Shown here: piece after piece, positions 9,747 through 17,354 of the stretch
Layout of the letters: the number at the start of each line of letters is the position of its first letter
Position numbering within the stretch: the first letter of the stretch is position 1
Assembly (NCBI RefSeq): GCF_000157995.1
Contig: NZ_GG657553.1
Coordinates: 286,995 to 350,994, forward strand
Direction: 5' to 3'
Length of the DNA stretch: 64,000 nt
Origin: Holdemania filiformis DSM 12042
GTDB taxonomy: Bacteria > Bacillota_I > Bacilli_A > Erysipelotrichales > Erysipelotrichaceae
Position numbers and translations under genes: made by a program
Notes under the pieces: model-generated
What the model saw: only the letters and a program-made list of their open reading frames with translations
Told to the model about the DNA's origin: nothing
Databases searched by the model: none

Positions 9747-10358
9747 ATGAAAAAGAAAATAATCCGCAGTTTAGCAATCATGGGACTTGCCGCCCTGTTC
9801 GCCGGCTGTCAAACCACTCCAGCTTCTCCAAGCTCCTTGAGCCTATCGCCGCACACAATCTCGGAAGATACTCAGTCCCTGCTTCATTTGATGCCGCAGG
9901 GAGATTCCACTTTCTTTTTTGACTTACATCTCAACGAAACCGTCGATGGACTGGAAGTTCAAAGCTGGACGTTAACGGCGGACCACCAATGGCAGGAGGA
10001 GGCGGGCGGCGGAACCAGCGGGATGCTTGAACATGACGATAAAATCCTGATGATCCAGGTTTTAACCGATCAGTCCCGCTTTGCCTGGTCCTGTGACGGA
10101 GTTTCTTCTCCCAACGTTCCAATCGGCGAAGACGGCGCTTATTTCACTTCGGACTGGGGCGCGCGCGGAACGGATCGTCTGGATAAAACCGTCGACGTTC
10201 AATTAAATCAACCGGTGCCGCTGCTTTTGATTCTAGAAAAAGACGGCGTCCATGATGGACAGCTTTCGATGGAGGTCAACGATCTGATGCAAAGTTTAGA
10301 ACATCCGGAACGGGTTGATGCCGACCGGGCTTTGTTGATCACAGTTAAGCTCCGATAA
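9747..10358 (+). CDS. Lipoprotein of unknown function
   Basis: 203 residues. Signal sequence MKKKIIRSLAIMGLAALFAGC ends in a lipobox (LFAGC), giving a lipid-anchored protein from Cys21. The mature part begins with a Ser/Pro-rich linker. The rest looks beta-rich, with no motif I recognise. AGAAAGGA site before the ATG. Followed by its own terminator. Confidence 0.75.
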   Translation: MKKKIIRSLAIMGLAALFAGCQTTPASPSSLSLSPHTISEDTQSLLHLMPQGDSTFFFDLHLNETVDGLEVQSWTLTADHQWQEEAGGGTSGMLEHDDKILMIQVLTDQSRFAWSCDGVSSPNVPIGEDGAYFTSDWGARGTDRLDKTVDVQLNQPVPLLLILEKDGVHDGQLSMEVNDLMQSLEHPERVDADRALLITVKLR

Positions 10359-10397
10359 AGATAGTTTCGATTATCCATTTTTAAGTAATGAAGCTTG

Positions 10398-10430
10398 AAG
10401 GTTTTGGCGCTTTTGCCTGAACCTTTTTTG
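10398..10430 (+). terminator. Terminator after the lipoprotein
   Basis: AAGGTT (10398-10403) pairs with AACCTT (10420-10425), with an inner GGC/GCC and a following run of T. It isolates the lipoprotein from the defence genes downstream. Confidence 0.8.
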
Positions 10431-10545
10431 ATATGAATTGCCAGCGTGAGAATAATATTTTCTTTTTCTTCATTAAGATCACTATTTCAGGCGGATAGAG
10501 AAAATGTATTTTTATTCATAAATTTGAGATTTTTTCTCATATTAT

Positions 10546-10574
10546 GTGTCAAAAACTAAAAATCAGTTTATAAT
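10546..10574 (+). promoter_or_regulatory. Putative promoter of the AbiL/RloAB-type unit
   Basis: GTGTCA (10546-10551), 17-bp spacer, perfect TATAAT (10569-10574), 42 nt before the first gene, in a strongly AT-rich stretch. Confidence 0.6.
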
Positions 10575-10615
10575 AAGATCATAGAATAACTTTATTCAGG
10601 CAGGAGGAACGCTTT

Positions 10616-11845
10616 ATGTTATGTCAATTTACTGTGAAAAATTTTAAGAGTATTCGCGATGAAATAACACTGGATATGCAGGCGGCCGCCATCACTGAGC
10701 ATGAAGATCGGGTAATTAAAGATAAAGATAATCAGGTGTTTCTTCCTGTCTCTGTACTTTATGGTCCAAACGGAGGCGGAAAATCCAACATTTTAGAAGC
10801 GTTGCAGACATTATCCTCAAAAGTGCTGCGTCCTCTATATGCTGCGGAAAACGTCCAGGATCCAACCTTACTCTGGAAAAACCTCGTTATAGAACCCTAT
10901 GCTTTTTCGCTGGATACCCAGGAAAAGCCTACTGAATTTGAACTTTTTTTCCGGACGGCAGTGGCAGAATACCGATATATTCTTGTTATTAAAAGAACGT
11001 CGGTCATTTATGAAAAACTTGATCGTATAAAATTACTTACTGGAAGAAAATCCGCTCTATTTGAACGCAGCGAAAAAGAGATTGCGCTAAAAGGTTCACT
11101 TTCTAAACTAAAGATTAGTGATGGACTTTCTGAAACATTACCACTTCTCTCTTACCTTGGCATTACTTATCGAAAAAACGAAGTCATTGGCGACGTCTTT
11201 CATTGGTTTGAAAGAAAGCTTCGCTTTCTCAATTATGGCAATCCAATACAAGAGGTGCAAACAGCCTTTTCAGATTCAGAAGAAATTAAACGGCTTGTTT
11301 TGTTAATGATTCAGGAAATGGATTTAGATATTGTGAATTTCCGCATTCGAAAAAAAGAGAATAACCATATAGAAGTCTTTACTACCCATCGGGTCGAGGA
11401 TCAGGAAACAGAATTAAACCTTGCAGAGGAATCAAGCGGAACACAAAAATTATTTGCATTGCTTCCTTTTATTGCCCGCAGTTTATTGAATGGAACGACA
11501 TTGGTTATCGATGAACTGGATGCTAAACTTCATCCGCTTTTACTGCGTTACCTGATTATGCTTTTTAGCGATATGGAAATCAATCGCCAAAATGCGCAAT
11601 TGATTTTTACATCCCATGACTTATCTACGATGAGTAGTGAAATTTTTCGCCGTGATGAAATTTGGTTCGTCGCTAAAGGCAAGGATCAAAATTCCAAGCT
11701 TTATTCTTTGGTTGAATTCAAAAATAATAAAGGTGAATCAATCCGTAAGGATGCAAAATTCGACAAGCAATATCTGGAGGGAAAATACGGTGCGGATCCT
11801 TACCTTAAAAAGATTATAGACTGGGGGAATGTCAATGCCGAATAA
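10616..11845 (+). CDS. AAA/ABC-type ATPase, RloA/AbiLi-like phage-defence protein
   Basis: 409-residue ATPase with an SMC/ABC-like head. Walker A is GPNGGGKS (50-57), a signature-like segment EESSGTQKLF lies near 271, Walker B is LVIDELDAKLHP (296-307), and an H-loop-like FTSHDLS lies near 331. It opens with the FTVKNFKSI strand typical of the AAA_15/AAA_21 group. Fused Toprim domains (as in OLD) are absent; a separate Toprim-like partner, RloB, overlaps its 3' end by 17 nt. This pair matches the lactococcal AbiL layout (AbiLi + AbiLii). The AT-rich sequence, unlike its neighbours, suggests acquisition by transfer. AGGAGG-type site upstream. Confidence 0.85.
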   Translation: MLCQFTVKNFKSIRDEITLDMQAAAITEHEDRVIKDKDNQVFLPVSVLYGPNGGGKSNILEALQTLSSKVLRPLYAAENVQDPTLLWKNLVIEPYAFSLDTQEKPTEFELFFRTAVAEYRYILVIKRTSVIYEKLDRIKLLTGRKSALFERSEKEIALKGSLSKLKISDGLSETLPLLSYLGITYRKNEVIGDVFHWFERKLRFLNYGNPIQEVQTAFSDSEEIKRLVLLMIQEMDLDIVNFRIRKKENNHIEVFTTHRVEDQETELNLAEESSGTQKLFALLPFIARSLLNGTTLVIDELDAKLHPLLLRYLIMLFSDMEINRQNAQLIFTSHDLSTMSSEIFRRDEIWFVAKGKDQNSKLYSLVEFKNNKGESIRKDAKFDKQYLEGKYGADPYLKKIIDWGNVNAE

Positions 11846-12533
11846 GAACAAGCGTGATGATTGGAAGAAAAAGCGGCGTCAGGATTATCTTGAACCTAAA
11901 CTTCATAACTTTTACATTTTTTGTGAAGGAGAAAGAACTGAGCCCAATTATTTCGAAGGTTTTAAACAAGGTATTGAAAGTAACCCCATCTATCGCGAAA
12001 TGGTGCGCATTCAAATCGAACCTTGTCAGGCAGAGACTTTACGTGTTATTGGAGCAGCAGAAAAATATGCAGCAAAGAATAAAATCCAAAAGGGACAGAT
12101 CTGGTGCGTTTATGATAAAGACAGTTTTCCCGCTAAAAATTTTAATGCGGTAATTGATAGAATAAAGCATTTAAATCTCCTCAATCCAGATCTGCAATAT
12201 CATGCAGCGTGGAGCAACGAGTGTATAGAATTCTGGTTTTTGCTTCATTTTGCCTACTATACATCCAACAATCACAGGTCGGCTTATATAGAGTTTCTAA
12301 ACTCTCAGTTTAACGAACTTGGAATAGGAAAGTATCAAAAACAAATGGAGAATATATTTGATATTCTTGCTTTTCAGGGTAATCCGAAACTTGCAATCCG
12401 ATATGCGAAGCGAATTATTGAAAATCACGCAGGAAAGACGCCCGCTGAAATGGCGCCGGGCACAAAAGTTTATGAATTAGTAGAGGAACTTGCAAAGTAT
12501 TTGCCTGAAGCTATGAGAATGCGATTTGTTTAA
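11829..12533 (+). CDS. RloB/AbiLii-like defence protein (Toprim-like fold)
   Basis: 234 residues with the RloB hallmarks: YIFCEGERTEPNYF (E33/E35/E38), a DxD at D96/D98 in WCVYDKDSF, and SNECIEFWFLLHF near 128-140. The acidic residues are placed as in Toprim-like nucleases, so it is the likely effector of the pair; the ATPase would sense or switch it. That mechanism is inferred from family, not seen. Two ATGs 6 nt apart could start it; the second (11835) has better spacing from GGGGGA. Very basic N-terminus. Both genes sit between two strong terminators. Confidence 0.85.
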   Translation: MSMPNKNKRDDWKKKRRQDYLEPKLHNFYIFCEGERTEPNYFEGFKQGIESNPIYREMVRIQIEPCQAETLRVIGAAEKYAAKNKIQKGQIWCVYDKDSFPAKNFNAVIDRIKHLNLLNPDLQYHAAWSNECIEFWFLLHFAYYTSNNHRSAYIEFLNSQFNELGIGKYQKQMENIFDILAFQGNPKLAIRYAKRIIENHAGKTPAEMAPGTKVYELVEELAKYLPEAMRMRFV

Positions 12534-12538
12534 TAGAA

Positions 12539-12577
12539 AACCTAAAAAAGTCTGGTTTACTCAGACTTTTTTAGGTT
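12539..12577 (+). terminator. Terminator of the defence unit
   Basis: Perfect 16-bp inverted repeat (12539-12554 with 12562-12577) around a 7-nt loop, carrying A6 on one side and T6 on the other, so it can work in both directions. Confidence 0.9.
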
Positions 12578-12656
12578 AAAGAAATATCAGCTCTCGCTGA
12601 ATCATCGTCTTAAATTTCTACCCCACATTTTCTCAAAATAGATCACGCTGATTAAG

Positions 12657-12824
12657 TTATTTTCTATTCTGTATATGTTCAATTGTCAAAAATATGAGGG
12701 TCATTATAAAGGTTAAGCTATTAAGCACTATAAAAGCATCGGTCAAAGAATCCACATTTCTAAATATATAACTTGTCAGAGCGGAACACAAAAATAACAA
12801 TGCAAATATTTTACTTTTTTTCAT
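12657..12824 (-). CDS. Small hydrophobic protein, 55 residues
   Basis: An ATG at 12824 opens 55 codons ending in TAA at 12657. The protein starts MKKSKIFALLFLCSALTSYI and has a second hydrophobic stretch (VLNSLTFIMTLIFLTI), with a charged tail EHIQNRK. This gives two likely membrane helices with a short polar loop. The Shine-Dalgarno is weak (GAGAG). No homologue recognised. It lies between the defence unit and an unrelated gene, in equally AT-rich DNA, so it may belong to the same acquired segment. Confidence 0.45.
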   Translation of the reverse strand: MKKSKIFALLFLCSALTSYIFRNVDSLTDAFIVLNSLTFIMTLIFLTIEHIQNRK

Positions 12825-12957
12825 AGAATCGCTCTCATTCTTTAATCTGTGAAACCTGATTTTTATTCTTTAACAACTTATAGATCAGTATCTGTGTATC
12901 CCCGATCCTCCTGCCAAGCCGGATCCTTTTCCGCCTTAGTATGCAAGGAAAACAAAA

Positions 12958-14232
12958 CTATTGCCGCGAAGAATAGGTCGCCTGTTGACGGACTTCCTCT
13001 TTGGGAAGCAGCGCCCGGACTCCGTGAAGCAACTCAAGAACACTATCCCGTTGTTCTTCGTCATGCAGAGTCACGGTGATCAACGTCAGCTGCGCGCCGC
13101 AAATAATCTGAGCCGCAAGCTGAAGCTCGTCATTCGATGAATACCAGCCATACCGGCAGATCCCTTCACCTGCCTGGAATTCCTCGATATCCCGGACTTT
13201 TTCAAATCCCTGTTCAAAGAAAACCGCATCGCCCTGATTGCGGGAAAACCCGGTGATCTGCCACAGCGGACAGAGCGGATCGCTTTCATCTGTCCATAAA
13301 TTAATTCCCCGGCCTTGTTCCGTCTGCTTATATTCATATTTATATTTCCCAGGGAATATGAACTTAACATTACCAAAATCCTGTGTGATCTGATCCCGCC
13401 GATACCCGATCTTCGTTTCATACCGCAGTTCGGGAACGCCTGTCAGATCCAGCGGATCCTTGCCATCCAGCTGACAAAGCTTGTAGTACGCTTCGATTGG
13501 AAACGGCAGCGTCCGATCCATCATCAGCGCCTGTTCCAGATGGGAGAAGATAAACCCGTTGATTTGCCGGTCTAATTCGCTGCGGGAGGACGGCGCGAAA
13601 TAACAATGCTCCCACAATTCATTCAACGCGCAGTTCCGGTAATACAGCGCGTCTTTGATCGGATTCTTCCAGAGGAAGAACTGATCGGCGAACGCTTCGA
13701 TGCCGTCTTCAAGCTTCTCCGCCAACGCGGTGATCGAGAACCGGCCCATGTGCGTAATGATGGTGCCCGGGATTTCCCGCGGCATATATTCGTTCAGATC
13801 CCAGCATAAGCACAGACTGGTATATTCCTCTTCTTCCAGCTGATGAATCGGAATTGTCATTAACGTTTCCAGCCAGGGATAAAAATGATCCTCTGCCATT
13901 TTCTTAAAATCATGATAATCCATATATTCCGCTTCATCGTCAAACAGAATTTCCAGATCCAGCCGATCCGCCAGCGTTTCAATAAAATCAGCGACCGCTT
14001 TGTGCAGCCCCGGTCCGGCCGGCGTCGTCACGCACTCGCCTGACATAATCCAGTGATTGGCTTCTTCCTGTTCAAATTGAATCTCCAGAATACCGATCGG
14101 GCAGAACGATAAGCTCACGCTGTTTTCATCCGGAAAAGCCGCGATATTCCATTGTTCCGCTAAGTCCATGACTTCTTCCCGGGCTTCACTTACATCCTGA
14201 ATCTGCGCCTCAAACGATAGTCCAATACTCAT
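12958..14232 (-). CDS. Protein of unknown function, 424 residues
   Basis: I chose the ATG at 14232 (MSIGLSFEAQIQD) because AGGAGG sits 8 nt upstream; a longer frame to 14298 lacks such a site. Soluble and acidic, with no signal peptide or membrane segment. No known motif was recognised. Aromatic-rich segments (YRNCALNELWEHCYFAP, YGWYSSNDELQLAAQ) suggest one or two compact alpha/beta domains. Neighbours give no functional clue. Confidence 0.75.
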   Translation of the reverse strand: MSIGLSFEAQIQDVSEAREEVMDLAEQWNIAAFPDENSVSLSFCPIGILEIQFEQEEANHWIMSGECVTTPAGPGLHKAVADFIETLADRLDLEILFDDEAEYMDYHDFKKMAEDHFYPWLETLMTIPIHQLEEEEYTSLCLCWDLNEYMPREIPGTIITHMGRFSITALAEKLEDGIEAFADQFFLWKNPIKDALYYRNCALNELWEHCYFAPSSRSELDRQINGFIFSHLEQALMMDRTLPFPIEAYYKLCQLDGKDPLDLTGVPELRYETKIGYRRDQITQDFGNVKFIFPGKYKYEYKQTEQGRGINLWTDESDPLCPLWQITGFSRNQGDAVFFEQGFEKVRDIEEFQAGEGICRYGWYSSNDELQLAAQIICGAQLTLITVTLHDEEQRDSVLELLHGVRALLPKEEVRQQATYSSRQ

Positions 14233-14305
14233 CGCCAACCCTCCTGTTCTTTCTTTTTTCTTATTATAACATATTCCCCATGCCGCTTTTCCTTTCAAAA
14301 AGAAA

Positions 14306-14339
14306 AGCGGACTTCCGTCTTTCCTTCGGCATGTCCGCT
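14306..14339 (-). terminator. Terminator after the 135-residue gene
   Basis: AGCGGAC (14306-14312) pairs with GTCCGCT (14333-14339), followed on the minus strand by TTTTCTTTTT. A second overlapping repeat (CCGCTTTTC/GAAAAGCGG, 14283-14310) could extend or compete with it. Confidence 0.75.
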
Positions 14340-14363
14340 CATTTTTCTGTGATGCTTGATTTG

Positions 14364-14771
14364 TTATTCTGCTGCGTTCTTTCCAATCACAAACGCATAC
14401 GCCCGGCCCGGCTGCGGATCCAGTTCTTTGTAGACGCTGTCCACCTCGGTAAAATCATGCACCGGCACATAGACCACATCTTCCCAGGTCAGCTCCGGAT
14501 TGTGGCAGACGAGGAAGTCCTCAACCGCGATCCGGTGATCATGAACGCCGACGATCGTGATATGATAGGACGTTTCATCTAATTCATTCCAGCCTTCCAG
14601 CAAGCCGCCCTGAGGCAGCGGATCTTTATACAGGAACAACAGATATTCCGAACCATCACGGCCGCCGTAATAGAAAGAATGGCCGATGAATGTTTTTCCA
14701 TCCTGTGCCTTATAAAGAAGCACAATGCGTTCAAATTCATCCAGACCTGGTTTTAACTCTAAACGTTTCAA
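14364..14771 (-). CDS. Protein of unknown function, 135 residues, TTG start
   Basis: The frame opens with TTG at 14771 directly after an in-frame TGA, with GAGGTG about 11 nt upstream; no ATG is available in frame nearby. Soluble, acidic, beta-rich in appearance (GKTFIGHSFYYGGRDGSEY, DETSYHITIVGVHDHRIAVE). No family recognised. It precedes the 424-residue unknown on the same strand but a terminator separates them. Confidence 0.65.
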   Translation of the reverse strand: MKRLELKPGLDEFERIVLLYKAQDGKTFIGHSFYYGGRDGSEYLLFLYKDPLPQGGLLEGWNELDETSYHITIVGVHDHRIAVEDFLVCHNPELTWEDVVYVPVHDFTEVDSVYKELDPQPGRAYAFVIGKNAAE

Positions 14772-15016
14772 TCATTGTTCATCACCTCTTGATTTCAGTA
14801 TAAATAGCCTGCCCCAAAAGCTCAACTACGATTTTTCAGGTTTACTAAACCTTCCTTATTTTACAGAATGGATTTTCTTCCCCACGTTCATCTATATTTC
14901 AAAGATTGCTTTCCATTTTCGGATTTCATTGGTAAGATGAAAGTAGAAATTTCTAAGCCTTACGAAGAAAAGTTTGACTTGCCTTATCATTCAAAAAGGA
15001 AGTTAAAGGTGAAAGC

Positions 15017-15622
15017 ATGAAAAAGAATATCGTAATACGCCGCAGTTCTATAATATTCATCCTTTTTCTAATACTGCTTGCGCTGTACCGGACGGCAAAT
15101 ATTCATGTCGTTCAGGAACGGACGAGCGATCATCCCTGTTACTGGTTATCCGTTCAGAATTCACCGCTTCTATTTCCAAATTTCAATAGGCAGTTTCAGG
15201 CAGAGGATGATATGACCTTTCTCAGCATGGACATCAAAACCCGTGAGTACCTTCCTGGACTGGCTCTCTTTTCTTCACCTTGGGGGATCGTAGGGGATTA
15301 CAGGGTTCGGCTGAATCCAAAGGGCCCGGGTTATCGGCTGACCGTGCTGGAACAGCATCTCAATCACCAGCCGCTCAGCTGTCAATTCGCACTCACGTCC
15401 GATCTTAACCGCACTCTGATTCAAGAAGAAAACGGCGTTGTCTGGTTTGAGCAAGACGAACCGGTTAACAGCCCTCAGTCTGAAGTCCGATTCGATCGAA
15501 TCTGGACGCTTCAGACACGCACCTATGAAATTCAGATCTCCGCTGCTGACTTCCTGATCGAACGGATTCAGCCAACCGTTGAGAAAACTTTCCGTCACCT
15601 GATCGAAACTCAGACAAAATAA
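15017..15622 (+). CDS. Membrane-anchored protein of unknown function, paralogue 1
   Basis: 201 residues: basic N-terminus, one membrane helix (about 10-26, SSIIFILFLILLALYR), then an extracellular part. It shares a layout with the next gene: an x-NIxV segment after the helix, a Cys in a short loop, RQFQAxxxM near residue 65, and a C-terminal IWTxxxxxYEIQI / IRPTVEKTF-like end. The two are tandem duplicates with moderate divergence. Function unknown; no known family recognised. AAAGGTGA-type site precedes the ATG. Confidence 0.75.
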   Translation: MKKNIVIRRSSIIFILFLILLALYRTANIHVVQERTSDHPCYWLSVQNSPLLFPNFNRQFQAEDDMTFLSMDIKTREYLPGLALFSSPWGIVGDYRVRLNPKGPGYRLTVLEQHLNHQPLSCQFALTSDLNRTLIQEENGVVWFEQDEPVNSPQSEVRFDRIWTLQTRTYEIQISAADFLIERIQPTVEKTFRHLIETQTK

Positions 15623-15668
15623 GTGAAATTCCGATTTTAGTTACGCTTTTAGAAAGTGAGAACTGCTC

Positions 15669-16247
15669 ATAAAAAAACATCGCTTCCTTCTTATCAGCCT
15701 GCTGATCCTGCTTTTATTAGTCGGCGGTCTGATCTACCGCAACGAAAATATCCGGGTTCTGAATTCCATGGAAAATCCGGCCTGCACTGGACTTCAGGTT
15801 CGCAGCGCCCCTTTCCTGTTCGTTGATACTCAGCGGCAATTTCAGGCAGGCAAGGAGATGAAAGTGATTGGAACCCTGATCTGGGCAGAAAATTTTACGC
15901 CTGTCCTGGCTCTGCCTTCCGCTGCCACCGCCAGCTATACCACCTACCAAATTCAGCTTGAATCCGGTGAACCTGTGCTTTTCTATGTGAATGAACAACA
16001 GCGTGATCAAGCTTGCGGTCTGTCCACGATTTTCAACAGTCCCAATAAAACGCTCCGCGAATCTGGCGATGTAGAATGGACGGAACAAACCATGGCCGTT
16101 TCAGATCCCGCTTCCTCCGGTTATTCGGCATCTGTGATCTGGACCATCAAAAATGATGATCGCTTGATCGTCATGGAACTGCCTGACATTCTGCGTGATC
16201 TAATAAAACCTGCCGCTGAGGAAACATTTCTAAAATTAGCGGTCTGA
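15669..16247 (+). CDS. Membrane-anchored protein of unknown function, paralogue 2, with non-ATG start
   Basis: The first in-frame ATG (15768) would remove the membrane helix. Upstream of it the same frame stays open back to a TGA at 15657 and encodes KKHRFLLISLLILLLLVGG, matching the helix of paralogue 1. The codon at the expected start is ATA (15669), 8 nt after GAAAGTGAG; CTG at 15663 is the other candidate. So either a rare start codon is used or an ATG has mutated. Mature part has RQFQAGKEMK and a C-terminal RDLIKPAAEETF segment like its neighbour. Confidence 0.6.
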   Translation: MKKHRFLLISLLILLLLVGGLIYRNENIRVLNSMENPACTGLQVRSAPFLFVDTQRQFQAGKEMKVIGTLIWAENFTPVLALPSAATASYTTYQIQLESGEPVLFYVNEQQRDQACGLSTIFNSPNKTLRESGDVEWTEQTMAVSDPASSGYSASVIWTIKNDDRLIVMELPDILRDLIKPAAEETFLKLAV

Positions 16248-16249
16248 TT

Positions 16250-16263
16250 ATTTCCCGGGAAAG
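16250..16263. other. Candidate Noc-binding site (NBS)
   Basis: ATTTCCCGGGAAAG matches the Bacillus Noc consensus (ATTTCCCGGGAAAT) at 13 of 14 positions and lies between genes. Noc is encoded 9 kb away. Single candidate in the window. Confidence 0.4.
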
Positions 16264-16379
16264 GATATGAATCCCATTCTCTTACCCTGATTTTTAGAAA
16301 TTTGAATATCCGCAGGACTTTATACAAGTTCAGGGAACGCAAAGAAATACAATGATATCTTTCAAAAGGGGGAATTCCG

Positions 16380-17195
16380 ATGTTCACTTCTGCCCGCAGC
16401 GCTCAGGTTGCCATCAACGGCGATACGATGAATTATCTTGTCTTTGGCCAAGGTTCAAAAACACTGGTCATTCTGCCCGGATTGAGCGATGGACTGGCTC
16501 CCGTTCATGGTCAGTTTCAGGCGCTCTCTTTTGCGTTCAGCTACCGGCTGATTGCCCAGCACTTTAAAGTTTATTTGTTCAGCCGCCGGAATACGCTGCC
16601 CCCAATCTATTCCACGCGGCAAATGGCTGCCGATCAGGCTCTTGCCATGAAAACATTAGGCATTAAAGCCGCTTCCGTTCTGGGCGTATCACAGGGCGGG
16701 ATGATCGCCCAGTATCTCGCAATCGATTATCCGGAGCAAGTCAGCCGGCTCGTCTTGGCCCTCACCACAGCGCAGCCTGCTCAGATGACCCGCGATGTCC
16801 TCCAAAACTGGATCCGCATGGCAAACCAGTCGGATTATTCCGGTTTGATGACCGATACAGCTGAAATGTCTTATTCCGAAGCCTATCTCAAAAAATATCG
16901 CCGGTTCCTTCCTCTGCTCAGTTGGTTGGGAAAAACTCAGACCTTCGACCGGTTTCTCACGCAGGCTCAGGCTTGTCTTGATCATGACGCGCTGGAAGAA
17001 ATCCATCAGATCTTTTGCCCGGTCTTCATGATCGGGGGCGAGTGCGATCACATCGTCGGCGTTCAGGCTTCCCGTGATCTGGCTGAAAAGTTGAACACCT
17101 CTTCTCTTTTAATTTATCCGGGCTTGGGTCATGCCGCTTATGAGGAAACCGGCGATTTTCAACAACGAATCCTTGATTTCTTAACCCAGACATAG
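16380..17195 (+). CDS. Alpha/beta-hydrolase
   Basis: 271 residues with the alpha/beta-hydrolase fold. The nucleophile elbow is GVSQGGMIA (Ser near 103), the acid is in GGECDHIVG (near 221), and the catalytic His is in GLGHAAYEE (near 249). An oxyanion-hole segment [10 protein letters not shown] lies near 30. The substrate is unknown; esterase, lactonase or C-C hydrolase roles are all possible. AAGGGGG site upstream. Monocistronic, ended by the terminator at 17254. Confidence 0.85.
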   Translation: MFTSARSAQVAINGDTMNYLVFGQGSKTLVILPGLSDGLAPVHGQFQALSFAFSYRLIAQHFKVYLFSRRNTLPPIYSTRQMAADQALAMKTLGIKAASVLGVSQGGMIAQYLAIDYPEQVSRLVLALTTAQPAQMTRDVLQNWIRMANQSDYSGLMTDTAEMSYSEAYLKKYRRFLPLLSWLGKTQTFDRFLTQAQACLDHDALEEIHQIFCPVFMIGGECDHIVGVQASRDLAEKLNTSSLLIYPGLGHAAYEETGDFQQRILDFLTQT

Positions 17196-17253
17196 CGATC
17201 CGCCAAGATTGTTCCCTCTGACCATCACAGTCTGGCAGTTCTTCAAAACAAAG

Positions 17254-17310
17254 AAAGACTCCCCCTCATGCGGATTTTGATCATTCCGGTTGAGCGAGAG
17301 TCTTTTATTT
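17254..17310 (+). terminator. Terminator between converging genes
   Basis: AAAGACTC (17254-17261) pairs with GAGTCTTT (17298-17305), with inner CTCA/TGAG pairs, then TTATTTTG. Serves the hydrolase and possibly the heparinase-family gene from the other side. Confidence 0.7.
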
Positions 17311-17354
17311 TGCTTTTGATTCTTGATTCTAAACTGATTCCCTTGACAGTCCGT

